DNA of 64,000 bases from Limanda limanda (Eukaryota; Chordata; Actinopteri; Pleuronectiformes; Pleuronectidae). Under the pieces are notes generated by a model, which did not search any database, was not told the DNA's origin, and saw nothing but the letters and a program-made list of their open reading frames with translations. The stretch is taken from assembly GCF_963576545.1 (NCBI RefSeq), contig NC_083656.1, positions 8,793,346 to 8,857,345 on the forward strand, written 5' to 3'. This document shows positions 54,733-64,000 of this stretch, in pieces (position 1 is the first letter of the stretch; each line of letters opens with the position of its first letter). Both the position numbers and the translations under genes were made by a program.

Positions 54733-55410
54733 CTTTAGATAATCAGCTCAGAAAATACACGAGGGCAACGGTACACTGACGTGAGAGTAACAGTGAAGAT
54801 GACTGTGAATTCTTTCCAGCAATAAACACGATGAAAGCCACAGTTGGATAGCTCATGGTCGTAGATAATGGACGGTCTTTCTTTTATTCAGAATCTAACG
54901 CTGCTACACTCGTATAGAGGTTTGGACCGTTTTTCTTGGCAATAGGAGCCAATCTAGGAGCTGAACAGAGACCAGCTAAGTGCAGGAAACCTTTAACATC
55001 ATCATGTTCCATTGTACTCAGGGCTGGACTGGGAGAACAAAACGGCCCGGGCATTTTTTGGCTCAGACCGGCCCACATAATTAGCCGAGCACATCTGCCA
55101 TTAAATTGACGTAACTTATGTCTTCTAAATGTCTTAAAGTAGCTCATATTAAAAGACACAAAACAACCCAAAATGTTTCTCCTCAAGATTTATCTCAACT
55201 GACTGAAAAATTACAACAACAATATGCATATAATGTATAATTTTACCAATTTTGAACCCTAGATGCTGAGGTTCAAATAGTAATGGACCAGTGCATCTGA
55301 ACTTCTAATTAACTATAAACAAGTGCCTCTTGTGTCTGCCCAAGAACATTCATAAACCACAGTATAACCACTATACTATAGGCACACAAAATAAGACACT
55401 ATCTCTTATC

Positions 55411-55470
55411 CTATTCTAGAGGAAGTAAAAGTCGTAACAAGATTTCTGAAGGTGAACCTGCGGAGGGATA
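55411..55470 (+). pseudogene. 18S rRNA 3'-terminal fragment inside the hAT element
   Basis: The run GGAAGTAAAAGTCGTAACAA (55421-55440) is identical to the universally conserved 3' end of eukaryotic 18S rRNA. The flanks agree too: CTATTCTAGA before it (consensus CTATCTAGA), then GATTTCTGAAGGTGAACC and TGCGGAGGGAT after it (consensus GGTTTCCGTAGGTGAACC, TGCGGAAGGAT). I count about four substitutions and one inserted base over 60 positions. Similarity stops at the 18S/ITS1 boundary; the next bases do not match the usual ATTA. It cannot be a functional rRNA. It is a small captured or templated piece of rDNA. Confidence 0.9.
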
Positions 55471-55543
55471 GACCAAGCTCTCGCGCTGCACCCCCCCGAC
55501 GGCAAACACGCCACCGGACCTGCACATCTCATGAGGGAGGGGG

Positions 55544-55547
<4 letters not shown>

Positions 55548-55598
<51 letters not shown>
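55548..55598. repeat. (GA)n microsatellite inside the hAT element
   Basis: An uninterrupted GA run of about 51 bases, 77 bases downstream of the 18S-like fragment. Confidence 0.97.
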
Positions 55599-55600
<2 letters not shown>

Positions 55601-56123
55601 CTCCTCGCTCGTCTCCCGGCGCACCTGCTGCTGCTGGGCTGGTGAACCCGGCACCACATAGGTCCGTCAGTTTGGCACATTTAGCAGCCTCCACCTCCAG
55701 AGACTTCAGCTTTTTTTCCCATGCTTCTCAGCGCCACCCGGGCGTTTTTTTACTCTTATTATCCATTAAGTTAAGTTTCTGTCTCAGCAGCAGCTCGTCC
55801 CGCGACTGCCCCCGCCAATGCCATGAGGTCCCGCCCCCCCTGGTTTGTGTTGTGATTGACAGCACTGTCAGGGCTCTCTGAGCCTGTCAGCCCATGATTG
55901 ATTGACAATGACAAACAATAGACCAATAATATGTGTCGATGCTGGCAACACACTGCTAGCCCTCTGTAGCCAATTGGCCGGCCCAATTGGAGGGAATTTA
56001 GAGAGGAAGAAGAGAAAAAAAACAAAACAACAACATAGCGGACCAGACCGGCCCACATTGGGTCAACGGCCCACCGGGATTATGCCCGGTATGCCAGATG
56101 GCCAGTCCACCCCTGATTGTACT

Positions 56124-57611
56124 TCTGCTTTAACTGTTATTTCTTCTCAGAAAGCACCTTGAAAATCAAAGTAGATGGAAATCTCGCTTCTGTCTGCAAT
56201 CCCATAGAAAAATACAACATGTGACGAAGGCTTTACTTCGAGTGAGCTGAGTGTTCATGGAATTATGATACATTTGCAAGACTGTAAATGTATCATAATT
56301 CCATTATCATGATGTGCTTTGGAGAAAATAAATACCTCAAAATAAGCGGATGCAATGGAATGTAGCTCCAGCCCCCCCAAGCTATACACATAGAAATATA
56401 AAAAGAAAAATAAAGTTAATCCGATTAAGCTTAAAGGGGGATAAAGTAAGATAAAATCACATAATGTTAAATGTAGAATTAAAATCAAATAAAGAAAGGG
56501 GAGTTTAGTCTCCCTCTTGTGGGTAAAATTCAATTATTTTGTGTTGAATAAGCCTCCATATTATTCCATGTATTTGGTTTCCTTCCACAGAGCATCTGTT
56601 TGAATGGGTCGCCAGGGAATTAAGAAACAGTGTCATACATGTGACGACACAACACCCTAACACAGACACACACCCCCCCCCCCACACACACACACACAAA
56701 CACAGGGGGGAGACTGGAAATTGATAAGTCCAGAAAAAATCCATATTTAGATTTAGTCTACATTTTTACCAGGTGGAAACAATTTAGATGTTGACCCTAC
56801 ATCCAACAACCGCAGGTGCTGATGAGGTCTATCGATGCCTCATTAATGCTGCAGCGAGCTTGGTGATGCTCTCCGTCCTCCAGGCTTAGGGAGAGAAGGA
56901 GTGAGCATCGGCACAAGGATTACGTTCTGCACACGAGAGGAGGCCATCTGGAGCAAGTCTGTGGCTCTCACACGACACTTCCATGGCAGATTCTGTGCGG
57001 AGGGCCTGAGCATCTGCAGAGTCTCTGGTGCCATGCATGTCCTCAAACCTCCTCATGTGGGGCAAAGTGGAGGGTAAGTTTATTCCAGTGAGTTTATAAA
57101 GAGACCCGTGAGAGATCATTTCATCAAACCTCAATTCAAGCTTTTTCAACAGCAACTCGCTGAGGTAATAAATTCAACACCATGAATTGGCCAGATTATA
57201 CCTGCCATGCATGTGAATATCTGCCCTTAATGAACCGGTTTAGAGACGCCATTCACTGGCTGTGCAGGGATGCCATTGTTTTTTTGTTTGGTTTAAGAGT
57301 CTCTTAGAAACGGTGGCAACACAGAGCAGTAAGTATCAGAGGGTTTCAGCTGGAGGCGGCTTTCAGAGGTAAAGTGGTTATTGATAGTTATTTCTTCTCC
57401 AAATTGGAATTCTTCTTTGTAGATTTTTGAAGCTTTAGTCGTCTGGGTCTTGCCTCTGAAAGGTTTTAGTTTTCAACTGTTTTTGAGAATGTGTGGTCAC
57501 AATAACAGCCTCGACCATTAAACCTTCTGTTATTTCCAACGCATATCTTCATAAAGCAACTCTCTTAATCTTTTAGATTTAATCAAAGCCCTCCTGCCGC
57601 CATTCGGAGAT
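56124..57611. other. intergenic: tbata upstream region
   Basis: A C-run with CA repeat lies at about 56,670-56,703. The stretch 56,886-57,155 has an 89-codon open frame on the minus strand with no family I recognise. On the plus strand the same stretch ends in GTGGAGG/GTAAGT (about 57,066-57,078), a good splice donor, so it could hold a 5' exon of tbata. Neither reading is proven. Confidence 0.4.
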
Positions 57612-60600
57612 ATGTCCGTCTTGCAGAGTTCAAACTCCCGAGGGACAACCGGACAGAGCAGTGCCAGTCAGTCTACTCAGCTGCTGCTCACCAACGAATT
57701 CACCAAGACACTGACGGGAGGCAGTCCACGCTTCGGTGCCTTGAGCCATCACTCATTCTTCTCCCGGCACAACCCTCATCCAAACAGGGTGAGGCATATC
57801 CAAGGTGAGCAGGCAGCCGCAGCAGGCAGGAGATATTCTTATACTTTATGAAATGGATTTTTATTTTTACTCCAAAATGATTCGATATTAGCCGAGTGGC
57901 AGTGCAGCTGTCTGTGTGAAGTTGGATGTTTGAGTATTTGGTTCCAGTAACCGAGGAAACACCCTGAGGACCCAATGAGATTTCAATCTACGTATCTCAT
58001 TAGCAAGATAGATTGAATTTTATCGGAACGGAAGTGTGAAACTCTACGTTTGGTATCAATTCACTATTGGATGGAATATTAACATCTAATATAACGAGCA
58101 TTAATGATGAAATATGTGGAAAAATATCCGGGACATTAAAGTTGCCATTTTGTGTAACTGGAGCCAGAGTTTAGAGTTTGGCCAAGTATTTAGTTTATAG
58201 TTTAGCGATACACACACTCGACCAATCGTGACTCAAGTGTCATTCAAGACGTTTCATCCTGTTTGTAAAGAATCAAATGACTAATTTCAACCAAACATAC
58301 GTGAAAAATTAGCTCGTGGACAAACATCAATGTGATAAGAACTTGCCATTATGACAGCCAAGCATCTACTATTATAAAAAATTATAAAAACAGAAAAGAA
58401 AGAAAGTTATAAAAACGATAAGTCCAAGTGCAAGGTCTAGCTAAAGGCTGAAGTGAAGACATTTACTGAACCAGCTTCTCTGATATCGAGGGGCTGTTGT
58501 TGGAAAGCTAAATTAATAAAATAAGCACCAAATGCTTTTTGCACTACATAATTCTGACAGCAGTTCATTACTTGTTAGCGCTAAATGTGTTGATTTAGCT
58601 TAAATTCCCTCAGAAGCTCTAAAAATGAAGCAATTAAAAAGGTCATCCCTCTGAATTGGCTGTGGAAGCCTCACCTCTTGAGATCAGTCATAAGTCAGAG
58701 TTACCACACCATGAAATATTTCACGAGCAGCTGTACGGGCACCTATAAAATAGCAATATGCTACATGAAAGACACAGCCTGCATTATTGGCAGAAAGGGA
58801 GGTCTTATGAAGTTATCAGCTTTAGTCTCAGCAGGGGTTTTCCTGGCTTCGATTCTCCAGGGCATCGCTTTGATTGCCGACTCTCTTCTGAAGCACGTAT
58901 ACGGGAACTTTGAATATTGTGACTCTCTCGTGTCTGCAGGACTTAATGGGAGACCTGTCTGCATGGTGAGAGATGATTGGTTTGTCACCTCGTCCTTATT
59001 TCCTCATCCACTTCTCAAGAGCCACGTCCTCAGGAAAGCAGCCGACACTTCTTTTGATTTCCCACTCAATCAGAGTCTAAACGGAGTCGGCAGTTACAGA
59101 AAAAAATCAGGTACAATAACATGCACGACTCCTGAACCTTCTCATTTGTTTTTCTAAAGCTCTGCTATCGAATCATGAGAGTCGTTTATTGAGAGCGAAT
59201 ATGCTAAATGTTCTGCTTTCTTTTCGCAGCCCTGTTTTCAGAGGCCTGGAGGGATGAACTCAAAGAGCTCGCTGCAAAAGTCAGTTTGTCTCCTCAAGCA
59301 CAGAGGGACAAACGAGAGGTGCATGCTTTGGTTTGATTGTTTGAACCTGGAATCATTTGTTTGTTTTTATGCCTCAGTTTAAGACTAAGGCTTCTGTTCT
59401 GGTTGGTATGAGTAGGGCAGTACTAAGAGTACTAAGATGTAATTGAGAGGCAGGGGTTGAGGTAAAATGTACCGGTGGACCTTTAAGTTCTTCCTAGAGA
59501 GATGAACTTGAGGAATTTAGAATAATGGAGTAAACTTTCCTTGTAAAAATCAGCCATAGACTTTATTCAAAGATAGACGACATGATAGCCGCCCAAAACT
59601 GAAGCCAAATCATCTGGATCACCTCCTGCAATATAGGTCATACAGCACCCTGTCTGCTCCGTGATAGTGGATCAGATATGAACCAAACTAAATAGACATA
59701 GTACATGTTACATTCATTTTCTGTTATTTCAGGTAGTTCTTATCATCACCAAGTATAAGTTTTAAATTGAAGTTTATTGTTGAAATATTTTAGGATTGTG
59801 TAAAAACCCTGATTTTGTCAATTCATTCCAGGAGCCACCAGAAGAAGAATTTGTCCGTCGCAAGACCCAATATTCGGCTGACACTGGAAGAATCATCCCT
59901 CCGCCCACAAAGTCTTACCAGCGCAGATCTGGCTCCCAGCGCCTGCTCTTTCCTCAGCCCTTCCACGATCAAGAACTCACGGTGAAATCCTCCTCCACTG
60001 CTCTTGAGCTCCTCCACCGTTTGAAAAAAAGTGTCTCACACGGCCGTTTGGGATTGAAATGAGGCACAGCCATTTAATATTTCCCAACAGAGAGGGAGGA
60101 TTAGAGGCAGATCAATAGGAGATTTCCAACATTATAGAAATTCTCCAGTGCACTCAGGCTTTTGCCCGAGGCTACGCTGCGTTTGATTTATTGTTGGAAA
60201 ATACCCGACAGCTTCAAGTTCCTGTGGTTTGTAAGCTCCTGTTGTCTGCTCTCTGATCAGGTGTTGGAGCTGCTTTGTCAGATCCTGCAAACAGACTCTC
60301 TGTCCACAGTCCAGCAGTGGCTTCTGCTCGCAGGACAAAGAGGTAAAAACACTTCATTTCAATCAGAGAGAAAGATGTTTTCGGCTTGTAAACGTTTTAG
60401 TTTTAATGGCATACATTTTACGGTGGTATACAATTTATTTGAAAGAAACATTATTTTCAGAAGGTTTATTCAGATACAAATATGCATATATATATAGTGC
60501 AACAAATATATATAATATTATATGACTTTCAATATGATTTCCCTTTGCTTTACTTTAATTTATTTGATAATCATTCAAACCTGATTATTACATAATGATT

Positions 60601-62133
60601 TGGCCATGGAGTCACTCAGGAGACATTTAAACGTCCTTCAGCGTTTATCGGTGGGATCTGTACATAAAGAAACTCATTGAAATAAATTCTACATTCACAT
60701 TCATCATCAGTCTCAGTTATTAATTCTGTTTCAGTTCTACCTTTTCAGTGGTGAATGAACTGATATATTTGCAATTAACTTTCTGAATATCATTGCTTTG
60801 CTGTTGTGACTTCTCATAACGTTTCGTTACATAAGTCATTCTTCTGCGGCTCCAATTATGTTAATTACCTCGGTGAATATATATATAAAAACATTTTAAT
60901 TGCTGTGATGCTGATGATGGGAATGGTTGAACTCCTCTGGTGCTGTGTGATGTGTTGCACCCTCAGAGAAAGACCTGGTGATGGGGATGATCAAACACGC
61001 TCTGGACGGCGTCGACCACTCGAGCCATCGCCAGCCGAGCCTCCATCCGCTCCAGGCTTTTCATCCTGGCGCATCACCATCGGTGTACGATGCAAAGTTC
61101 GAGCAGCCGTGGAGAACACCGCAAACAACGTGGTCAGGGCCATCGCTCAAATTTCTATCTCCAACTTGTGTTTAGAAGTTTGTCAAGGTTGATGTGTTGA
61201 AGATTCATTTTTACCTCCGCAGCTCACTCAGGATGAACCGAACCTTCAGTGATGACAAACCAGGTAGTGAAATGGCGTCCTGCTTTTCTCCATTCTCTGT
61301 GTTCAGGCCTATTTCAGCAAAGTCAGAGGTAGTTGAAGGCTCAAGAAAAGTTTTTATTGTCGTATTCAATATAATCGACCTTCAGCCTTCATTTGTTCTG
61401 CAGTTGTCTGACGCTTCTGGGAGCAAAGGCTAATATTTTGGAGCTTCCAGCGTAGACAGTGAATATCTGGGCCAAGACTCCGCTGTACACTGTCAACAAT
61501 CTAACTAATTAACTTTATCACACAAGTTGAATGTTTCTCCACTAAAAACACACACACCAATACTTTGTGTAGGTGTTTTTGATCCAGACGGCATTTTGCC
61601 TAAACTTTATTACTCTATTTAAACTCGAAATGGAAACCAGAAGAGGCTTCAGGCACCAAAATCTTTTCCCATGCCAACAGATTCTGCATATTCAGCATTT
61701 CACAGTTTTAATTGGCATAGACTAAGTCCATAGTGTTCTTTCTTCTATGTCTGGGAACATAAAAAAACCCGGCAGGAGATAATCTCAACATTTATGAAGG
61801 AAAATATAGCTATCAAGGGTATCATCAATTTCGCTTCTGACGTGCATTTCACAATAATAACTCCAATGAAGTAGCGATAACAAGTGTCCTTGGACACCAG
61901 GTTCTTGGTGTGTACAGAAATAGGATTGACGTGGAAAGCCATTCAGTGTGAGGATGGTTATCTTCTCTGCAATAGATCTGAATAAACCCCATTACTGTTG
62001 TTGTTGTGTGTGTGACTCTTCTGTTCTGGCTCTGTTTGCAGTGAGTGTCGGGGGTGCGGAGGTGCTGGAAGTCCACGCCGGAGCTCAGAGTCCTCCTCAA
62101 GGTCGCTCCCTTCAGCGCACGAAGAGCGTATAG
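57612..62133 (+). CDS. tbata: TBATA (SPATIAL) homologue, 8 coding exons
   Basis: Thymus, brain and testes associated protein. In mammals it is linked to thymic epithelium, neurons and male germ cells; its molecular role is poorly defined. Exons read: 57612-57804, 58940-59110, 59230-59318, 59832-59981, 60261-60342, 60967-61132, 61223-61263, 62042-62133, giving 327 codons (human about 351). Family sequence: ALSHHSFFSRHNPHPNRVRH, IQGLNGRPVCMVRD, SEAWRDELKELAAKV, TQYSADTGRIIPPPTKS, DQELTVLELLCQILQTDSLS and a C-terminal GAEVLEVHAGAQ that matches the human EAQVLEMHSSQ-type end. The start ATG 57612 is the first in frame before the conserved block. The end of exon 6 is uncertain: donors at 61129/61130 and 61132/61133 both keep the frame, and without splicing the frame stops at 61173-61175. 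AATAAA at 62239-62244 is the likely polyadenylation signal. Confidence 0.88.
59544..59690 (-). mobile_element. MITE-like dispersed element, copy D (inverted fragment, tbata intron 3)
   Basis: CCATAGACTTTATTCAAAGA then TAGACGACATGATAG matches the terminal repeat. CCCAAAACTGAAGCCAAATC is the inverse of the interior TTTGGCTTCATTTTTGGG block. Only the end is preserved. Confidence 0.6.
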
Positions 62134-62238
62134 ACGTCACCTGCTTTTCATCACTTCTGCACACCAGCTGATGTTTTGAAATTGAGACAAGTAGCAAGAT
62201 GAGTTATATTACAAAGTGTCATCTTTAGTTTGAGGAGA

Positions 62239-62244
62239 AATAAA
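62239..62244 (+). promoter_or_regulatory. tbata polyadenylation signal AATAAA
   Basis: A canonical hexamer about 105 bases after the tbata stop codon, in AT-rich sequence. It is the closest good signal. Confidence 0.65.
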
Positions 62245-62302
62245 ACTTATATACATGTTTCGTGCACTTGATAACATATATTAAAATAAAACAATTTTTC
62301 AA

Positions 62303-62718
62303 GACTGTATATAAAGATGGACGCAGCGTCTCCTTTTTCTCCCTCTATGTAGAAATGAAGTCAAAATATCCTGGATACAAACATCACCATCCTGCCCATT
62401 TGGAGTCTGTTTAGTAGCGATGGAGGGTTTGAACCAATCGACCAATCATGAGTCATTTTCCGCTGTCAATCACGGCATTTAACCCCCTTTTTTTAGCATC
62501 AAATAACTTATTAAAAGTAAACTTACCGGAAAAATACTACTTAAAATGACAGAAACCATTTTTGAGAAAATTCTATTTGACGTGTACTTGGACTTTTTAA
62601 TTTGGTGCATGTTCCATCTACTAACCTGGGGGAGGCGGGGTTTATGACCCATAGTGCAGCCAGCCACCAGGGGGCGAGCAAGGCGTTTTGGCTTCACTTT
62701 TGGGGAGCCATCATATCA
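62303..62718 (+). mobile_element. MITE-like dispersed element, copy C (long form)
   Basis: It starts AAGACTGTATATAAAGATGG. It then has ACCAATCATGAGTCATTTTC, CGCTGTCAATCACGG, GGACTTTTTAATTTGG, GGGGGAGGCGGGGTTTATGA, GCAGCCAGCCACCAGGGGGC and TTTTGGCTTCACTTTTGGGG, and ends at AGCCATCATATC. It sits just past the tbata polyadenylation signal. Confidence 0.75.
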
Positions 62719-63019
62719 AAGAAAAGAGTAAAACCTTCACAACGTAAAAAACTGTAAACAAGCAACTCAGCAGGTCATGTTGTTCTGCAGGAGAGTGCAC
62801 AAAAACGATTTTCATGGTTACATCGAAGCAATTTTACAAAGACAATGAACAACAATTCCAAATAACAGACGAGATTTGAGCTCTGCATTTATATCTGACC
62901 TGTCATAGACGAACAAGTGGCGATCCTCGACCCTGTAATGATTATATCAAGCTCTAAAAGTGTATTGTCGTCCCTTCTTTTCAGATTTCACAATCCAGCA
63001 TGAAGGACTGAATATATAC

Positions 63020-63063
<44 letters not shown>

Positions 63064-63078
63064 CTAAACTAACTAAAC

Positions 63079-63152
<74 letters not shown>

Positions 63153-64000
63153 GTTTAGTCTATAATAGCAGCAGGTGTCCTGCAGTTTGAAAGGTAATTG
63201 GGCTGATGGAGAGTCAGCCTTAGCAACTGGGCAGTGTGGCGCTGAACGCCTCTTACTGAGTACAGGTCACCTAAAGCCCCGTATATAAAGTGTTGTATAG
63301 GAGAAGTGAAAGCTTTTACATCGGAGAAACTGAACAGATGAGAGAGTTGAATTTTGCAGCAGGAGTCTGGTACAGCAGGGATGGGAAGAAAACACCAACA
63401 GCAGTCTGAGAGAAGCAAGTGACTGACTATCATTAGTTTTGCACACAGACAATGCAGTCAATGGACAAGATTGACTTTTTACCCTAATACATGTTGACCT
63501 TGCGGAAACCAATGCTGTGGAAATTGATGTGCAATACAACACAACACAATACAGCACAATGCAGCATAATACAATACAATACAATGCAGCATTATCAATT
63601 CCCAAGGCAATTTGCTGAATGGCAATTAAAGGAGGACAAAAACAAGCTCAAATCAATTGCATTTGTGTCTAACCAAATCACAATATACATTATCCAAAGG
63701 CTCTTTGCATAATGAGGTTGAGACCTTACAAAATTAGGGGCTGTCCAGTTTAGTTGAGCTAAAAGTGCAAATCCCTTTCAGCTTTCGACCTGATGTAACC
63801 TGATGGATTCGTGTTTTCTAAATCAACTCAGATTCTCACTGGACAAGACGTCAAATCCTGAACTGAAACTGATCTACATGGATTTGAAAATAAAATGTGT
63901 TATTCTACATTTAGACATATTTCAACGTGGATCTTAATAACAAAGATCAGGCACATTAAGGCGACTGATATGTATGAGTGTGTAAAAAGTTGGTGCAGCT
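62719..64000. other. downstream intergenic DNA
   Basis: Apart from the AT palindrome, there is an (ACAAT/ACAAC)n-like simple stretch at about 63,532-63,590. No coding exon is recognised. Confidence 0.5.
63019..63159. repeat. (AT)n microsatellite with an 88-bp perfect palindrome
   Basis: An AT run occupies 63019-63062. Then ACTAAACTA units lead into a second AT run that ends in TAGTTTAGT. Bases 63072-63159 are a perfect palindrome: ACTAAACTATTATAT at one end is the exact inverse complement of the other, with alternating AT between. Confidence 0.95.

Larger units (their letters stand above)
55019..56115. mobile_element. non-autonomous hAT-type element carrying an 18S rRNA 3'-end fragment
   Basis: The left end CAGGGCTGGACTGGGA pairs with the inverse of the right end, CAGGGGTGGACTGGCC. 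Perfect 8-bp direct repeats ATTGTACT flank the element (55011-55018, 56116-56123). Subterminal ACGGCCCGGGC and GCCCGGTATG run in opposite orientation, with CCGGCCCACA near both ends. Length is 1,097 bp. No transposase frame is visible. Inside are a 60-bp piece matching the 3' end of 18S rRNA (55411-55470), a GC-rich stretch and a 51-base (GA)n run (55548-55598). Confidence 0.87.

Noticed and set aside
55421..55470. A real rDNA unit
   Set aside because: Only 60 bases of 18S are present, with substitutions and no continuing 18S, ITS or 5.8S, all inside transposon ends.

Overview
The window looks like nuclear DNA of a teleost fish, probably a percomorph. Genes are split by introns with vertebrate splice sites. 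CA/GT microsatellites are dense, and the dispersed repeats are types common in fish genomes. No prokaryotic feature is present. Three protein-coding genes can be read exon by exon, and all three lie in the right-hand 60% of the window.

Layout: (1) 1-25,600 has no recognisable coding exon. It is intergenic DNA with microsatellites, repeat fragments (tRNA-like SINE, LINE-like tails, a MITE family) and several patches rich in octamer and homeodomain-type motifs that resemble developmental non-coding elements. (2) 25,636-41,607, + strand: complete polr3a, the largest subunit of RNA polymerase III. Its 31 coding exons add up to exactly 1,390 codons, the length of the human protein. (3) 41,608-46,216: the polr3a 3' end, then a 1.23-kb hAT-type element carrying a broken histone H3 fragment, then AT-rich DNA. 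(4) 46,217-51,295, - strand: a six-exon RFamide-family GPCR gene, a QRFP receptor (qrfpr), 439 codons, convergent with polr3a. (5) 51,300-57,600: intergenic, with two more hAT-type elements, one of which carries the 3' end of 18S rRNA. (6) 57,612-62,133, + strand: tbata (SPATIAL), eight coding exons, 327 codons, divergent from qrfpr. (7) 62,250-64,000: a MITE copy, an AT-rich palindrome and unassigned DNA.

The three genes do not form a pathway. polr3a is housekeeping transcription machinery, qrfpr is a neuropeptide receptor and tbata is a thymus/brain/testis-associated protein. Human POLR3A and TBATA both lie on 10q22, so that linkage looks ancestral. Human QRFPR lies on chromosome 4, so the receptor here may be a paralogue kept in fish.

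The least expected content is in the mobile DNA. Three non-autonomous hAT-type elements with perfect 8-bp target duplications flank qrfpr, and two of them contain pieces of high-copy host genes (histone H3 and 18S rDNA). A separate MITE family carries a CTCF-like core motif in four of its copies. All family assignments come from reading the sequence and from general knowledge. No database search was run.
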